From Periplaneta americana (lineage: Eukaryota > Arthropoda > Insecta > Blattodea > Blattidae), in assembly GCF_040183065.1 (NCBI RefSeq), contig NC_091123.1, forward strand, positions 109,838,821 through 109,902,820: a stretch of 64,000 bases of DNA, in the 5' to 3' direction. This document shows positions 32,266-43,680 of this stretch, piece by piece (within the stretch, counting starts at the first letter, position 1; each line of letters starts with the position of its first letter). Under the pieces are notes generated by a model, which had not been told where the DNA came from, did not search any database, and worked only from the letters and a program-made list of their open reading frames with translations. The position numbers and the translations under genes were made by a program.

Positions 32266-32741
32266 CTGTTACCTGCCGTAAATCTTCGGAAGGAGTCTGT
32301 GAATTACTGTTATCTGCCATAAGTCCACGGAACGGGTCTCCCCGTTACGTGCCACAAGTCTACGAAACGGATCTGCAGATTGCCGTCACCTGCCGTTAAT
32401 TTACGGAACTGGTCTGCAGATTATCGTTATCTGCCGTAAATCTACGGAACGGATCTGCAGATTACCGTCACCTGCCGTAAATCTACGGAACGGGTTTGCA
32501 GATTACCGTTATCTGCCGTAAATATCCGGAACGGATCTGAAGATTACCGTCACTTGCAGTAAATCTGCAGAACGGATCTGCAGATTACCGTCACCTGCCG
32601 TAAATCTACGGAACGAGTCTGCAGATTATCGTTATCTGCCGTAAATATATGGAACGGATCTGCAGATTATCGTCACCTGCCGTAAATCTACGGAACGGGT
32701 CTGTAGATTACCGTAAATTTACGGAACGTGTCTTCAGATTT
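32266..32741. repeat. 41-bp satellite, about 11.5 copies
   Basis: Consensus pieces: CGTCACCTGCCGTAAATCTA, then CGGAACGGATCTGCAGATTA and C. Copies from about the fourth onward are spaced exactly 41 bp. GTCACCTGCC and GTTATCTGCC variants alternate over much of the array, an incipient 82-bp higher-order unit. Most central units contain a PstI-type CTGCAG and a near-palindrome CGTAAATCTACGG. The edges are more diverged, as expected for unequal exchange. No coding meaning. Confidence 0.95.
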
Positions 32742-33560
32742 AATTCCTTCGCTAAGATTATTATCGTTCTTCTTCACAGGGTCTGAACACGCGAACGTCG
32801 TATCATATGCATTCACTCGACCACTGAGAGTATGTTGTATTGTTGTAAATTAATTTTCCTGTTATATTACGTCGTTTTCATTCGACGAATTTCTCTCTCT
32901 TATTCTAGTCCAGGAATTGCGGCGTTCCTAGAAATTATTTATTGAAATCTCTTATTTTGTACGTGGCTAGTGAAATCTAATATTTTTCTTGAATCTTAAT
33001 GAAGCAGTCTTTCCGTTTAGCACTGAAATGAGTTTGGGGGGAAAAAAAGAAATAATAAATTGCTTGATCTGAGGATTCCAGCATTTCTACACCGACGTGC
33101 AAGAAGAACTGTCTCGATAAAGGAACCAATCTCCAGTGCCTCCCTCCTTGCGACGTTTTCAGACTTAATTAGCCAGCAAACAGATAGTGGTGCGCGTTTT
33201 CACGAACACTCCTTCATCTTGTCAGGCTTCCATCCGTTTTCCTCTAATAATACTCAGCGCTGTTAACTGTATATTACGTCATTCTTAACTTGGGGAACCA
33301 ATGCATTTTGTTTCTTATCTCTTTCTGTTCCATCACTTTACAGCAGTTATTTTGGATTATTTTCATGACACACAAACAGACACATCGTTGACATAGAATT
33401 TTTTTTTATTCGTTGTTATTATTTTGACAATTATGCTGTACTGTACTTTTTGGGAGATTAAGAATATTTTCATTTTATTTATTTTTTCCAACCCTTTTTT
33501 GATTTTGTTGGTGAAATTAGTAAACAAGAAAAATTTCGGTAGTACATGAGACAGTGATAT
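32742..33560. other. No recognised feature
   Basis: Unassigned; frame 33060-33266 has no recognisable motif. Confidence 0.5.
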
Positions 33561-34174
33561 TTAAGGGGTTAGGTACAGCTTACAGCAGTAAAGTTTTTGG
33601 AAATATCCAATATTTATTCCTTTATTTACTGTATATTGTACAATAATGAAAATTGGTATGTGTAAAACACTGTCTTTCTGCTATATGAAAAATATATTTT
33701 ATGTTCTCTCTTATTTTATTGCTGAAACTCATGTTTACAATATCAGGCTCTTTCAACTACATTTCTTAATAAATAACTTTTTTTTATTTTGTGTTAGAAG
33801 AAAATACTGATATTTGACCATTTTTAAATGAATTTATTTTTTATCGGGCAATCTATCAAAGGTAGAGAAGTGATTTTGCATCATATTGTAGATATGATAT
33901 GCATAAATATATACAAAAAATTTCATCACAGAATGTTGGATAGTTTTTTAGTTATGAGGGAAACGCTTCATCACTGTACAGTGAACTGCTACCATTTTGA
34001 ATTTTGAAAAAAAAAAAAACATATATATATATAATCGTAAAAATATCTTTTCCATATAGCAGAAGGAGAGTGTTTAACACATACTAATTTTCATTATCGT
34101 ACAAGGATAATGGAGGAAAAAAATGTTGAATATTTCCAAAATTGTATTGCTGTAAGCTGTACCTAACCCCTTAA
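33561..34174. mobile_element. Long-TIR element flanked by TTAA
   Basis: Left: TTAAGGGGTTAGGTACAGCT then TACAGCAGTAAAG. The complement of the right end begins TTAAGGGGTTAGGTACAGCT then TACAGCAATACAA. Homology of the arms extends about 150 bp inward (GAAATATCCAATATT; GAAAATTGGTATGTGTAAAAC). TTAA at 33561-33564 and 34171-34174 may be a piggyBac-type TSD, but as it is part of a perfect palindrome this cannot be proved from one copy. No coding. Confidence 0.8.
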
Positions 34175-34973
34175 AGGAAAATATCCCATTGTAATAGGAA
34201 TCATATAGGGTCACTGAAACTCTGAGTAACTACGGAGTTAAGTAATAAGAGGAATTGAGTGGGAAATAAATCTAAAAGGTACGCATGAATCCGCTTCCGT
34301 GGAAGATGAATTGGTGGAGTCAGCTCCAGGCCGCAAGATGTCTCGGCATATGAAGTGAGGTCAAGTCAGTTATTCATTTGTCTCTGTCCGGAATGCCGTT
34401 CCTACTTAAAGGAGTTCGATCGTTTTAAGGGAGCAAGGCGCCATACCTTCTAGCATATAAGAGGTGTGGCATAGACTCTAGTGTTAATAAAATTACTGTA
34501 GTCCAGGAAAGAAACGTACTGTTCGGGATCTTAGTTTTGCGATTCTGCATGGAATGTGTACACACCCGTTATTACTCCATAATTTTTTTCAGTCTCTTCG
34601 GACGGAGTTGAATATGCTGCTGAGGCTAATGAAAATGTTTATTTATTATCTTTAAAAAAATACACGATAGTTGACTGACATACACCATAATGGTATATGC
34701 ATAGTCTATTAATTTACTAAGCCGTTTGTTTATAAAGTTAAAAACAACTTTTATAAAATACTTAAAATTAATATTACAGTATAATGGAATACCAATGCCT
34801 GGTTTCTGGGACGTGAAATGGTTCCATCGGTTCGACAAGTCTGCCAACTTTAGATCCGTCAGCGAGGAGTTATCCATTCGAGCGCATGCGCATGATGAAC
34901 ATCCTAATGAATGTTCTATACGTCTACTATTACGAAACTTATTGCAACTGTATGCTATTTAATGGTTGAAATA

Positions 34974-34975
<2 letters not shown>
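34175..34975. other. No recognised feature
   Basis: Unassigned; overlapping frames at 34626-34962 on both strands have no motif. Confidence 0.5.
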
Positions 34976-35046
<71 letters not shown>

Positions 35047-35055
35047 GTTGTTGTT
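34976..35055. repeat. (ATT)n microsatellite
   Basis: About 26 ATT units with one GTATT interruption, ending in TTG units. Confidence 0.95.
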
Positions 35056-35164
35056 GTTTCCTTCCTTCTCCGTAGTACCACAAGTAACCTCCTGCTGTCA
35101 ATATGCCATTCCCATATTACCTAACCTCCTGTACTCCCACAAAGTCTCTTCTATATATCTAGTT

Positions 35165-35430
35165 ATATTTCGTCTCATAATGTCTGACAGGAGAAGTAAA
35201 CGTTGCCGACAGCGGAGAAAAAAAGTATAATTGCTATTCAACCGATGGAAAAGGTCTCATTCCACGCTTGTTTTGAAATTGGGTGGGAATAGAACGCTTC
35301 AGACCGACCAACTTAAACAAAAGCGTGGGAAGAGACCTCTCCCATTGGTTCAATAGCAACAATTGTACTTCTCTCCTCCTCTGCCGGTCAATGTTTACAT
35401 CTCCTGTCAGACATTATGGAACGAAGTATA
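35165..35430. mobile_element. Foldback MITE, about 266 bp
   Basis: Arms of roughly 110 bp with a centre near 35297. The left arm includes CATAATGTCTGACAGGAGAA, GTAAACGTTGCCGACAGCGG, GTATAATTGCTATTCAACCG and TCCACGCTTGTTT. The right arm has the complements AAACAAAAGCGTGGGAAG, GGTTCAATAGCAACAATTGT, CGGTCAATGTTTACATCTCC and TGTCAGACATTATGGA. Non-coding; TSD unclear. Confidence 0.85.
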
Positions 35431-35559
35431 GTTCTTTTGCTACTAATGTTATCCCTTCTGTTCTGTAAAGACTTGTGACATTCCATGTACAAAATCTCAT
35501 AATCTTAGGCTATTCCTTTGCTGTGGTCGCGCCAAAGAATCAGCCCTATTCCGAGACGT

Positions 35560-36141
35560 TTGAGATAGGGAGGGCATATAGTACGTATGGATGAATCCAG
35601 AAATGCATATATAGAGTGTTAGTTTGAAGACCTGAGGAGGGAAAGACTTTTGGGGAGGTCAAGACGTAGGTGGGTCCCGCGTCATGGTCTGAGGCATCCT
35701 GCCTAGGACTCGCGTTACGGAATGCACGCTGGTTCGAGTCCTCATGGGGGAAGAAATTTTCTCATGAAATTTCGGTCAGTGTATGGGACCCAGCATCTTG
35801 GAGAGCTACGATAGGTAGCGAAATCCGGTTACGAATGCCAGCTATAACGGCTGGGGATCATCGTGCTAACCACACGATACCTCCAGTCTGGTTCGATGAT
35901 CGTCCACCTCTGCTTCGGCATGTGGGCGTGAGGCCAGCAGCCGGCTAATCGGTCTAGGCCCTTCACGGGCTATAGCGCCACGGATTATTATGAAGACTTA
36001 GGTGGAAGGATAATATTAAAATAGATTCGACAGAGGTGGGGTATGATGGTAGACACTGCATTAATCTTGTTCAGGATAGGGACCAATGGTGGGCTTATAT
36101 GAGGGCGGAAATGAACCTCCTGGTTCATTAAAAGCCATTTT

Positions 36142-36145
<4 letters not shown>
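35560..36145 (+). mobile_element. LINE-A 3' fragment, split by SINE-3
   Basis: Starts GTTTGAGATAGGGAGGGCAT (compare TTTGAGATGGGCAGGGCATG in the copy at 3344), continues to GGGGAGGTCAAGACGTAGGT, is interrupted at 35674-35992, and resumes GGAAGGATAATATTAAAATA through GGATAGGGACCAATGGTGGG to the tail AAAAGCCATTTTTAAGTA. The reading is frame-broken. An (ATT)n run follows. Confidence 0.88.
35661..36005 (+). mobile_element. SINE-3 nested in LINE-A, 13-bp TSD
   Basis: The SINE is 35674-35992. The duplication AAGAC(G/T)TAGGTGG at 35661-35673 and 35993-36005 matches 12 of 13. Features: B box GGTTCGAGTCCTC, body GAGAGCTACGATAGGTAGCG, CAGCTATAACGG and a long 3' part with GGCTAATCGGTCTAGG. The frame 35670-35948 is a by-product. 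Confidence 0.92.

Positions 36146-36196
<51 letters not shown>
36146..36196. repeat. (ATT)n between two LINE tails
   Basis: About 16 ATT units between the LINE-A 3' end (plus) and the LINE-B 3' end (minus): a tail-to-tail arrangement. Confidence 0.93.
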
Positions 36197-36197
<1 letters not shown>

Positions 36198-36572
36198 ATA
36201 TTCATTCATAGTTTTCTGCCCAAGGGCAGGTCTTTCACTGCAAACCAAGCATTCTCCAACTTTCCTATTTTCTGTCTTCCTCTTAGTCTCCGCATATGAT
36301 CCATATAGGCGTATTTTAATGTCGTCTGTCATCTGATATCTTCTTATGCCCCAAACTTGTCTCCCGTTCACCATTCCTTCCAGTGAATCCTTTAGTAGGC
36401 AGTTTCTTCTCAGCCGGTGACCCAACTAATTCCTTTTTTTTTTTTTCTTCCTGATCAGTTTCAGCATCATTCTTTCTGCATCCACCCTTTTACAATACGG
36501 CTTCATTTGTTATTGTGTCTGTCCATTTCACACGCTTCATTCCTCTCCATATCCACATTTAAAATGCTTCTA
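36197..36572 (-). mobile_element. LINE-B 3' fragment
   Basis: Minus-strand reading: MGHRLRRNCLLKDSLEGMVN, GRQVWGIRRYQMTDDIKIRL, YGSYAETKRKTENRKVGECL. The similarity extends through CACATTTAAAATGCTTCT (complement of the EAFEMW region). The 3' UTR complement includes TTTTCTGCCCAAGGGCAGGT. Confidence 0.86.
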
Positions 36573-37859
36573 TACAATACTAAATATCTGAAATAAGAGC
36601 ATATTTTTTCAGCTGATTAAGTCCTTGCTCTCTTACTTGGGACACTATTTTCTACCACTACTTTCTGTAGTTTTGAGGGTCGATAGGTCAGTCCTGAACA
36701 GTAGATGTAAGGGGTTGATATTCTCTTTACGTTATCCAGTCGATGTTATAACTCTCTCTAATCTGCAAAGTGCCTTCGAAAGAGCTATTTCAGAGTCTGT
36801 TGTCCAATATTTGTGTAGTGTTATCTTAATATATGAACTTGGTCATTTTGTTGACATGACCTGTAATTACTTTTTGTTTCATATTCTTGATAATAAATAA
36901 TGTGAACGATATGTCTTGAAGGCGGCAGCGCCGGCGGCGATGGTGTTGGTGATGAGGGCGGCGGCGAACCTACAGATAAGAGCATAATCCAAAACAGATA
37001 CGATCCCGTATAATATTTAGACTGTATAGCCTATTGATCTACTAGTACTAGGTGCATGTAACAATCTGATGGAATATGTATGTAGACGTACTGCTGTCCC
37101 CAATCCAACTTTTTTCCTCCCATGTTCTGCGAAGGCCCTCGAGATAATTCCCGTCTACTGTTGTCCCCAGGAGAAGCATTACGTGCTTTTTTACGACTCG
37201 TCGTTCAGGTTTGTAATTAACCTCGCCACATCCAGCCCGGTTGGCTTTCGTATTAGTTTTTCTCCATTCTAACCAGGTAGAGAAATGTTCATTTCTATAT
37301 TTGTCGCGCCTAGTTACGAATATGGCGTATATTTAAATTTAGGCCCTGTATGTTGATACTTTACTGGGGAGGAATTTTAAAAAGTTGTTTTATTTTGTTT
37401 TGCGAAATTATGAAAAAGTCAGATGTTTTCAAACTGCGGAGTGGATTCCGAAGGCTTCGCGACCTTCGGTCAGGGGCACCGTTGAAACTCATTCTTTTGC
37501 AAGATTACAATGGCGCGCCATGATAACTTAATGAGCTCTGTCCTAGTGATTTCTGGTTAATATCTTCATATTTTTAGTGTGTGTATTTCTCGCGTGGAAT
37601 GGAATGGAATTTAACTGAGGGGGCACGGATGACCCAGCACTGCGACCTATTGAGATCTATTGCGCTAACCCTCGATATGGAATGAATTGCATGCCACAGA
37701 TTTCCTACGCGCACCGCCCTAACCACATGACTCCCTTAACGACCGGTCCCTACAGCCGACAGAATCCATATACAATACCTGCTTCGGCAAATTTCCCCAA
37801 GGCCCCCCCCCCGTCGGTCCGCCTCGGGTGCCATTGCAGAAGCCATCCAACATCGCTGA
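36573..37859. other. Unassigned DNA, possible old repeat at 37600-37859
   Basis: GGCGGCAGCGCCGGCGGCGA near 36922 is a short GC-rich run. The segment 37605-37859 (TTTAACTGAGGGGGCACGGA, a run of 10 C near 37803) is more C-rich and looks repeat-derived, but I have no second copy here. Frame 36625-36900 is unrecognised. Confidence 0.4.
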
Positions 37860-38112
37860 ACTATATTCCACGGAGGCCGATCGAGAGACACAGCAGCTTC
37901 GGGAGGCCGCCGGTAGGATGATCTGAAAACCAGAAACGGGACGATGAGGAAAGGTTGATGGGGGAGGAAAGGAAGTGGCGAAGATGAGTGGAGTTCCAAT
38001 CGCCTGATAAAGTTACCTGATATTCATCCATAGGAGTGAGGGAAAAACCCCGAATAAACCTCACCCAGGCAACTCATCCTGACCGGGAATCGAACCGCTG
38101 GGTTCGGCGTTA
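37860..38112 (-). mobile_element. SINE-4 without head
   Basis: Aligns with the body of the copy at 11441-11742: GACGATGAGGAAAGGTTGAT, AGTGGAGTTCCAATCGCCTG, CCATAGGAGTGAGGG and GAATCGAACC (B box complement). The tRNA-like 5' part is lost beyond the B box. Confidence 0.82.
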
Positions 38113-38150
38113 GACTCGCAAACCCCTCATTTTTCTCGCATAGCACAGGT

Positions 38151-38385
38151 CTTTGCAAATTTGTAAGTAAAGATTTCAAAAGTTTTTGGACGACCTATTC
38201 TCTTTGCAAATTTACATGTAAAGATTTCAAAACTTTTTGGACGAACTAATATTTTTGCAAATTTACATATAGAGATTTTAAACTTTCTGTGCGACCTAAT
38301 GTCTTTGCAAATCTACATGTAAACATCTTAAATCTTTTTGGACGAACTAATGTCTTTGCAAATTTATATGTAAATATTAAAAAAA
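38151..38385. repeat. 51-bp tandem array, about 4.6 copies
   Basis: CTTTGCAAAT-type starts at 38151, 38202, 38253, 38303 and 38354. Each unit has CTTTGCAAATTTACATGTAA, GATTT and CTTTTTGGACGAACTAAT. A further partial unit lies at about 38466-38510. AT-rich, non-coding. Confidence 0.92.
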
Positions 38386-38914
38386 AAACATTAGATGAAA
38401 ATATGAAGAACTGTTCTTCATTGTGAGGACACAGCTCATTGTGATACAGAAAACCGCAAGCATATATGTAAAAATTTTAGAACTTTTTGGGCGAACTAAT
38501 CTAAAGATTTGTATTAAAAGGCGACGAAAATGTGGAGAATTACGTTACACTTCGAAACTGTTACAGGAAAACCGCAAGGTTATAAACTTATAGAAGCCGA
38601 GAGAGCCGTGGTTTAAAAATGTATGAAAAACTATTGTTGTAGAAAGTAAACACTTTCGGTGTCATTGATACAGAAACGTGATTTTTGGCCTGCCACCATT
38701 TGACACCTAGACTGTTTGAAAAATTTAAACATGTTATTCGCACAAAATATGAATAATTTATCTCGAAAATGAAGTAAATTATTCGAGGCATATACAATAT
38801 ACAAATTGATTATGTACTCTATTATTTTTTTCCATACCTAAGAAATATGAATGATGTAGCATGTATAACATGCTTTATTGGAAAAATAAAATTAACAAAT
38901 TTAGGTTACGTACA
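38386..38914. other. Unassigned DNA
   Basis: Apart from the partial 51-bp unit near 38466-38510, nothing recognised. Confidence 0.5.
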
Positions 38915-39895
38915 ACAAAGTTCGTATAGACCAGTTTCTGTCCGACGCTTTTCCAATTCACTGCGGGCTAAGCAAGGAGATGAACTATCACCTTTACTTT
39001 TTAACTTTTCTCTAGAATATGCCATTAGGAAAGTTCAGGAAAACATAAAGGGTTTGTAATTGAACGGGTTACATCAGCTGTTTATGCGGATGACGTGAAT
39101 ATGTTAGGAGAAAATCCACAAACGTTTACGGAAAACACGGAAATTTTACTTGAAGCAAGTAAAGCGATAGGTTTGGAAGTAAACCCCGAAAAGACGAAAT
39201 ATATGATTACGTCTCGTGACCAAAACATAGTACGAAATGGAAATATAAAAATTGGAAAATTTTTCCTTTGAAGAGGTTGAAAATTAAAATATCTTGGGGC
39301 AACAATAACAAATATGAATTACACTCCAGAGGAAATTAAATATGGGAAATGCATGTTATTATTCGGCAGAGAAGCTTTTGTCATCTAATCTGCTGAAAAA
39401 GAAAAAAACTGAAAAATAGAATTTATGGAACAGTTACATTACCAGTTGTTCTATATGAATTCTCACTTTAAGAGAGGAACAGAGGTTAAGGGGTGTTTGA
39501 GAATAAGATTCTTAGGAAAGTATTTGAGGCTAAGATGGATGAAGTTACTGGAGAATGGAGAAAGTTACACAACGCAGAACTGCGTGCATTATATTCTTCA
39601 CTTAACATAATTAGAAACATTAAATTCAGAAGTTTGAGATGGATAGAGCATGTAGCACATATGGGTGAATCCAGAAATACATATAGTGTGTTCATTGGGA
39701 GACGTGAGTGAAAAAGACCTTTGGGGAGGCCGGGACGTAGATGGGAGGGTAATATGAAAATGGATTTGATGGAGGTGGGAAATGACTGTAGAGACTGGAT
39801 TAATCTTGCTCAGGATAGGGGTCGATGGCGGGTTTATGTGAGGGCGGTATTGAACTTCCGGGTCCACTAAAAGCCATTTGTAAGTAAGTAAGAAA
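38915..39895 (+). mobile_element. LINE-A, longest copy (RT palm to 3' end)
   Basis: Begins upstream of the catalytic box: AKQGDELSPLLFNFSLEYAI then RKVQENIKGL, a stop, and YADD at 39083-39094 followed by VNMLGENPQTFTENTEILLE. Later blocks are GLEVNPEKTKYMITSRDQN, FENKILRKVFEAKMDEVTGE, WRKLHNAELRALYSS and the LAQDRGRWRVYVRAVLN end. The YADD box is intact, but several frameshifts (for example after IKIGKF) and deletions disable it. The 3' tail is AAAGCCATTTGTAAGTAAGT. No TSD was identified at its left end. Confidence 0.9.
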
Positions 39896-39902
39896 ATGTC
39901 TC

Positions 39903-42421
39903 TATAGCGCTTTCAGAATAAGAAGGCATATGGCCTACGCCAATCGAGTGCTAGCATCAATACGGCGTTGTCAGACGGTGCACGGTGCACGAGACGTGGA
40001 AGACAGAGACAACAGATAAGGACAGAAACTATCAGTAACAAATAAAAATAACAACAAAATTAACAGCTATAATTAAAAACATATCCTTTGAAAAAAAAAG
40101 TAGGCCTAAGCAATAACAATCCCACCAGAATTGAAAATAAAACGTGATCAATAAATTTCGTTAAAACAAACTTAATTTTTCTATGTCTCTAGTAAAATAT
40201 TATTATTCCAATTATTGTATTTTAGCCATTAACATTTTCATTACAACCAATAACGAACATTTCACAAGCATCAATGTGAAATACGCAACGAGCTAGCACT
40301 CGATGGAAATACGACACAGTCCAAAGTCGACCGTCGACAGAGGACGGGTCGAGATCCGTTCCTTCATTGTGTGTAATGTTTAAATATTATTACTCTTACG
40401 GAAGTAATTTACATCCCAATTTGTATTATTTTTCGCTTCACAGATCAGTAGATCTTGGAGTCACTAACTTGCGAAATAAAGTGACAGATATGTAGAAATT
40501 TACTTTGCTAATGTCAGACAAACAATGTCTTCATTTAAAAAATGAATGCTGCATATTGCATTGCACTATCTGACATGTGGAAATTCTCTCCTGAAATAAT
40601 TGAGGGCGAGAAACTTTACCCAAATGTTTAGACTTCCTTGTACAGCAGTGCTCAATTTATTATTGTTTATTTCTCCAGAGGAAAGATGAGATACAGTTTG
40701 TTTGTAGAGGCAGCCTACGAATCTAGCGATAATAAAACGTAAACATGTCTGTAGAAACGCAATTTAGTATTGATATTGAAGATGAAAAGTAATTTATTTT
40801 TCCTCTGCTAAATGAAGCCTATATAATTTAATTTAATTTTCTAGCTTATACCTTACTTAGGGTCCGGGTTCTATATTCGAATCTGGCTATAATGCAATGT
40901 AAGCATAATAATTATGTGTTCATACATAATTCAGTATTCATACTGAAACTGTAGATTATTTTATTTTTCTCTGTAAAACTAAGTCTATCTAATTTAATTT
41001 TAATCTTTAACTTTTACGTATCTAGAGGTCCAAGGTTCTATATTCTGGCTAAGAATCCGACTATAAGAATATAAGCATATCTGTTCATAGGTAGGTCTAT
41101 TGAGTACTAATATTGAAATTGAAGATTACTTTATTTTACTTTGTTAAATCAAGCCTATCTAATTTAATTTAATCCTCAGGCTTACACCTACCTAGAGGTC
41201 CAGGGTTCTATGTTCTATCACTCTGGCCTGTGGCATTTCCTACGAGTGAAGGTAGTTATATAGAAGTGAATGTGAAAACCGTAACTCAATAATATCGTTA
41301 ATATATTGAAGGTAAATTTGCATATTAGAAAAACGTATAAAATGTAATATATTATATATAACGCGAGGTTTTTAAAATAGAAACTGAGTTTTGGAATTGT
41401 AAAATCTTCTCGTTTCTAGCATGCCTGTATTTATTTTAAAAGTGAAATGTAATTAAATTGCTTATCTTATAAAGTTTTTTATGTTCTTAAGGAAGAATGT
41501 TCTTAACACTCTTCGTATAACACATCGAAAAAGAGGCAGGGGTGTTTATGTTTACAATATCAACCAAATATCTCATACGTTTAAGCAATATTTCGTATAA
41601 TATTCCAATGAAAAGTGAAAATCGTATCTGTGGTTTTTCTCAGCTTTCTTGTTACTTTCCACGTTCTATAATGGCACTGATAACACATACTACTAATATA
41701 GTCTATTTAAAATATCATACGATGAAGTAACACAAGGTTATGAAAATCGTCCAAATAATTAACACGTTTGTTTTGCGTTATTTTCCAGGAGAGGTAAATA
41801 CTGGTATACCACCTATTTGTATTGTCTCTTTGCCCTGTCCGAGAATACGAGATAACGCATGTACTTCTAAACCACACGCCTCTGCAGTCAGATTCTTTGT
41901 TTGTGAAGAACTGACACGCACTAAATCATAAGTTAGTCCTTTAAAAAATTATATACAAAAATAACATACTCCTCGCTTGTGAGTGTTGGACTATCCCTTT
42001 TCGTATAACAGATGAAACACCAGAGCCAATTGCAATCCCTTCAAGAGACATTGTTACGGTAAGTTACACATCACACAAGAGAAAACAGTCCACATCTGAA
42101 ATTCAGAGCAAAATATGTTCTATGCTGTAGGTTGGATATCTCTGTTTAGTCTTAAAGCGATAACACGCGACCCAGTCGACATACAATTGCCATTCTTGTA
42201 CTGTTGGATTCAGAATTCGGAGCTCTATCGAATGCCATAGCTTAAAATTCATTCCTAGCCATAAGTATTGTGCGCGCAAGAAAGAAACTAATACGCGACG
42301 CTTCAGCGAGACTTCGCGACGATTTAACTAGGCAACACCGCTTCACTGTCACTGGCTAGTCGAGATAGACTGGCCTGAACTAGCTCCGCCTTATATGCCT
42401 TCCTATTCTGAAAGCGCTCTA
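39903..42421. mobile_element. Unidentified 2.5-kb TIR element
   Basis: Left end TATAGCGCTTTCAGAATAAG then AAGGCATATGG; the complement of the right end reads TAGAGCGCTTTCAGAATAGG then AAGGCATATAAGG. The match runs about 30 bp with few differences; TA at both outer edges (39903-39904 and 42420-42421) may be the TSD. Inside are a second ATCGAGTGCTAGC inverted pair (about 39942 and 40293), a three-unit tandem array (40766-41225) and two short frames, 41542-41730 and 41740-41931, without any motif I recognise. The left edge sits a few bases after the LINE-A tail. The superfamily is unknown. Confidence 0.7.
40766..41225. repeat. Three diverged tandem units of about 168 bp
   Basis: Units start at 40766, 40933 and 41103 (AGTATTGATATTGAAGATG; AGTATTCATACTGAAACTG; AGTACTAATATTGAAATTG). 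Each contains CTATCTAATTTAATTTAA-like text and a GTCC(A/G)(A/G)GGTTCTAT block. The third unit is incomplete. Confidence 0.85.
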
Positions 42422-42651
42422 GTGTATGTATTATTTAGGCGTAAACATAATTATATAAATGATTTACATAAATCAATGGGTACAAATCAATGGCATATTT
42501 ACTATTCAAACAGAAATCATTCTTTCGAGGTTTTGCCATACTCTTGGATGATTTTATTCCAACTCTGTATTTTAGATTTTTTTCTATCTACTTTAGGAGT
42601 AAACGGGGTGGTACTTCAGTGACATAGGGTAGCTACCATATCTGTTAAGAG

Positions 42652-42652
<1 letters not shown>

Positions 42653-42692
<40 letters not shown>

Positions 42693-42695
42693 TAA
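42653..42695. repeat. (TAA)n microsatellite
   Basis: About 14 TAA units. Confidence 0.93.
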
Positions 42696-42779
42696 TGATT
42701 TATTCTATAGAATAAAAGTTCGAGACATCTTTTCATTGGTAGTTCATAGTAACAGTTATTTCTCCGAAACAGTTGTTTA

Positions 42780-43657
42780 TACCTTGACCAAAACTACTTC
42801 CGACTTGACAGTTTACAGAGAAGGGGGAGCAGTGTTGTCATGTTGCCCATCTTTCGTGTAAGCGAGCGCGCTGCCGATAGAGTGCAGTAATGAACAGCTG
42901 ACATGAACACATACATTTGTAACCAATTTGTTGAACACTAGGCATTAAAACTTGTGTATATTATTATTTTTATTCGTTTATTATAATTAGTAGTAGTAGT
43001 AGTAGCAGCAGCAGCAGCAACCTATAAAAATATTTATGATTAAAAATCTGCAGGGCTTTTTTCTTTTCCAATATCGATAACAGTGCTCTTATTAATTTTA
43101 ACACAAGTAGCAATTCTCATTACGACTTGCGCCAAAGGTAAAAGAGGTCCGCCATTATTTTTCTCCCTCTCAAAATACTCTCTTACATACCACACACCCT
43201 CTCTCTCGCTTTACTCTTTAACGGGGCACCTTGTACAATATTCTTTGTTCTCCGCCTGTCTTTCCTGCCTTCCGACATTGCACAAGTCACCTGTTTAGAA
43301 ACTCTCGCAGAAATTAGAAAATGTACATTAGCCACACACTCCACCAATGAGAACGAAGATAATACGTGTAATATAATTTAAACACAATAATTATCGATAC
43401 ACTAAAACAATAATACAACTAAATAATATTTTAATTCACATAAAGCACGCGCTAACCAGCCAACTCAAAGCCATTCCGGGCGACTGTATTCATCACTAGG
43501 CCGTGGTATTCACATGCAACTTGTAAACATAGACACAGCAACACCGTCCCGTTACCATGGTTACGCGTCTTTCGTGATTGGTTGATTTGAATGGTTGCCA
43601 TGGTAACATGCTAAAGGCGCCATTTGTCAGGTCGGAAGTTGTTTTGGACAAACCATA
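42780..43657. mobile_element. TIR element, about 880 bp
   Basis: Left terminus ACCTTGACCAAAACTACTTC then CGACTTGACA. The complement of the right terminus is TGGTTTGTCCAAAACAACTT then CCGACCTGACA. TA lies next to both ends. The inside holds a TAG/CAG trinucleotide run (about 42990-43020) and a CCATGGTTAC...GCCATGGTAAC internal inverted pair near 43555-43608. No transposase reading recognised. Confidence 0.68.
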
Positions 43658-43680
43658 GTTAAAGATACGAGTAGAATCGA

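Noticed and set aside
32266..32741. CRISPR-like array of regularly spaced repeats
   Set aside because: Units are contiguous 41-bp tandem copies with no unique spacers, in an animal-type genome; it is a satellite.
36141..36425. Protein with a poly-asparagine tail
   Set aside because: LINE-B minus-strand fragment running backwards into an (ATT)n microsatellite.
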